A stretch of 64,000 nucleotides of DNA. Source: an uncultured Clostridia bacterium. GTDB lineage: Bacteria; Bacillota; Clostridia; Lachnospirales; CAG-274. Below the pieces are notes generated by a model. The model made no database searches, was not told the DNA's origin, and saw only the letters and a program-made list of their open reading frames with translations. Every line of letters starts with the position of its first letter. The first letter of the stretch is position 1. Below are positions 63,785 through 64,000 of this stretch, in pieces. A program made the translations under genes and the position numbers. Location: positions 1 through 64,000 of the forward strand of contig CANRIS010000007.1 in the NCBI GenBank assembly GCA_947630725.1, written 5' to 3'.

Positions 63785-64000
63785 TCAGCCTGCGTATTTT
63801 GTCAGCAGAATGGAAAAACGCTGTGCATTGTTCTGGTCGTCGGTCATAATTTCTTCAAGGGTGTCCCGTATCTGCCTGTTTAAAAAGCTGAATTTGAGAC
63901 TTCTTGCAAGCTCGGAGGAGGTTATTTCAGACAATGCTCCGCAGCGGAACTCCTCGGGAAGATTTTCGGAGGAGATGTTTTTTTCGTCCGATGAAGGTGT
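63785..64000 (-). CDS. C-terminal fragment of an unknown protein
   Basis: On the minus strand a frame stays open from the window end to TGA (complement of 63785-63787), giving 71 visible residues that include RCGALSEITSSELARSLKF and RQIRDTLEEIMTDD, ending FSILLTKYAG. It converges with the transglutaminase gene over a terminator, and the helical, charged content looks like real coding sequence. I do not recognise the family; the start lies outside the window. Confidence 0.6.
   Translation of the reverse strand, partial: TPSSDEKNISSENLPEEFRCGALSEITSSELARSLKFSFLNRQIRDTLEEIMTDDQNNAQRFSILLTKYAG

Overview
The window looks like a chromosomal segment of a low-to-medium GC, Gram-positive Clostridia-type anaerobe that degrades plant cell walls. 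The evidence is the hrcA-grpE-dnaK-dnaJ order with a CIRCE operator, RNase Y, ParAB with a parS site, DUF4446, DUF4250, an ANTAR regulator next to glnA, strong AGGAGG ribosome sites, heavy use of ATA (Ile) and AGA/AGG (Arg), and two large secreted pectate lyases that end in type I dockerins. A pectin-degrading gut lineage (Monoglobus-like or a related Oscillospirales group) is a reasonable guess, but it is inference and not proven by the sequence.

Layout. 1-6477: a dense, one-strand block of phage genes. Contractile-tail genes of the PBSX/Xkd type are mixed with head-completion and packaging genes in a scrambled order. It stops abruptly next to a ribosome-protection (TetM-like) gene that lacks its GTPase domain (6552-7964), followed by a secreted deacetylase-like protein. 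9265-12497 (minus): ACT protein, HflX and glycogen synthase. 12730-20804: oligopeptidase F, PyrE, parS-ParA-ParB-DUF4446, HAD phosphatase, SerS and a cyclophilin lipoprotein. 20991-29029: two giant dockerin-bearing pectate lyases, followed by a cluster of perfect hairpins. 29602-33864: YajC, RNase Z, then an ECF sigma / zinc-finger anti-sigma / ankyrin-GH43 fusion operon. 34074-34221: tRNA-Glu and tRNA-Cys. 34920-37481: a probably abundant surface protein with distinct codon use. 37595-40434: a duplicated terminator region and MetE on the minus strand. 40806-43504: DUF4250, EamA exporter, HAD phosphatase and nitrilase. 43727-46958: GlnA, ANTAR regulator and HemW. 47062-51837: CIRCE-controlled heat-shock operon. 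51838-54071: a long hairpin-rich leader and RNase Y. 54099-58186: two paralogous lipoproteins, a flavodiiron protein and a membrane-anchored LysM protein. 58187-59108: a gene-free stretch with two copies of a multi-hairpin element flanking an IS200/IS605-like end. 59109-64000: SpoIID-like protein, QueA, SGNH hydrolase, transglutaminase with a stalk domain, and the C-terminal end of an unknown minus-strand gene.

How the genes work together. Most of the window is ordinary housekeeping. The accessory themes are extracellular pectin attack (dockerin pectate lyases), possible intracellular use of the resulting oligosaccharides (the ankyrin-GH43 protein has no signal peptide and sits in a sigma-factor operon), and a surface built with copper-amine-oxidase-N-like stalk domains. 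That domain occurs in about five proteins here, including a phage tail protein.

The least explained signals are the multi-hairpin DNA/RNA elements at 58238-58417 and 58827-59009, which show compensated stem changes and one inverted loop, the ankyrin-GH43 fusion, and the shuffled phage module.
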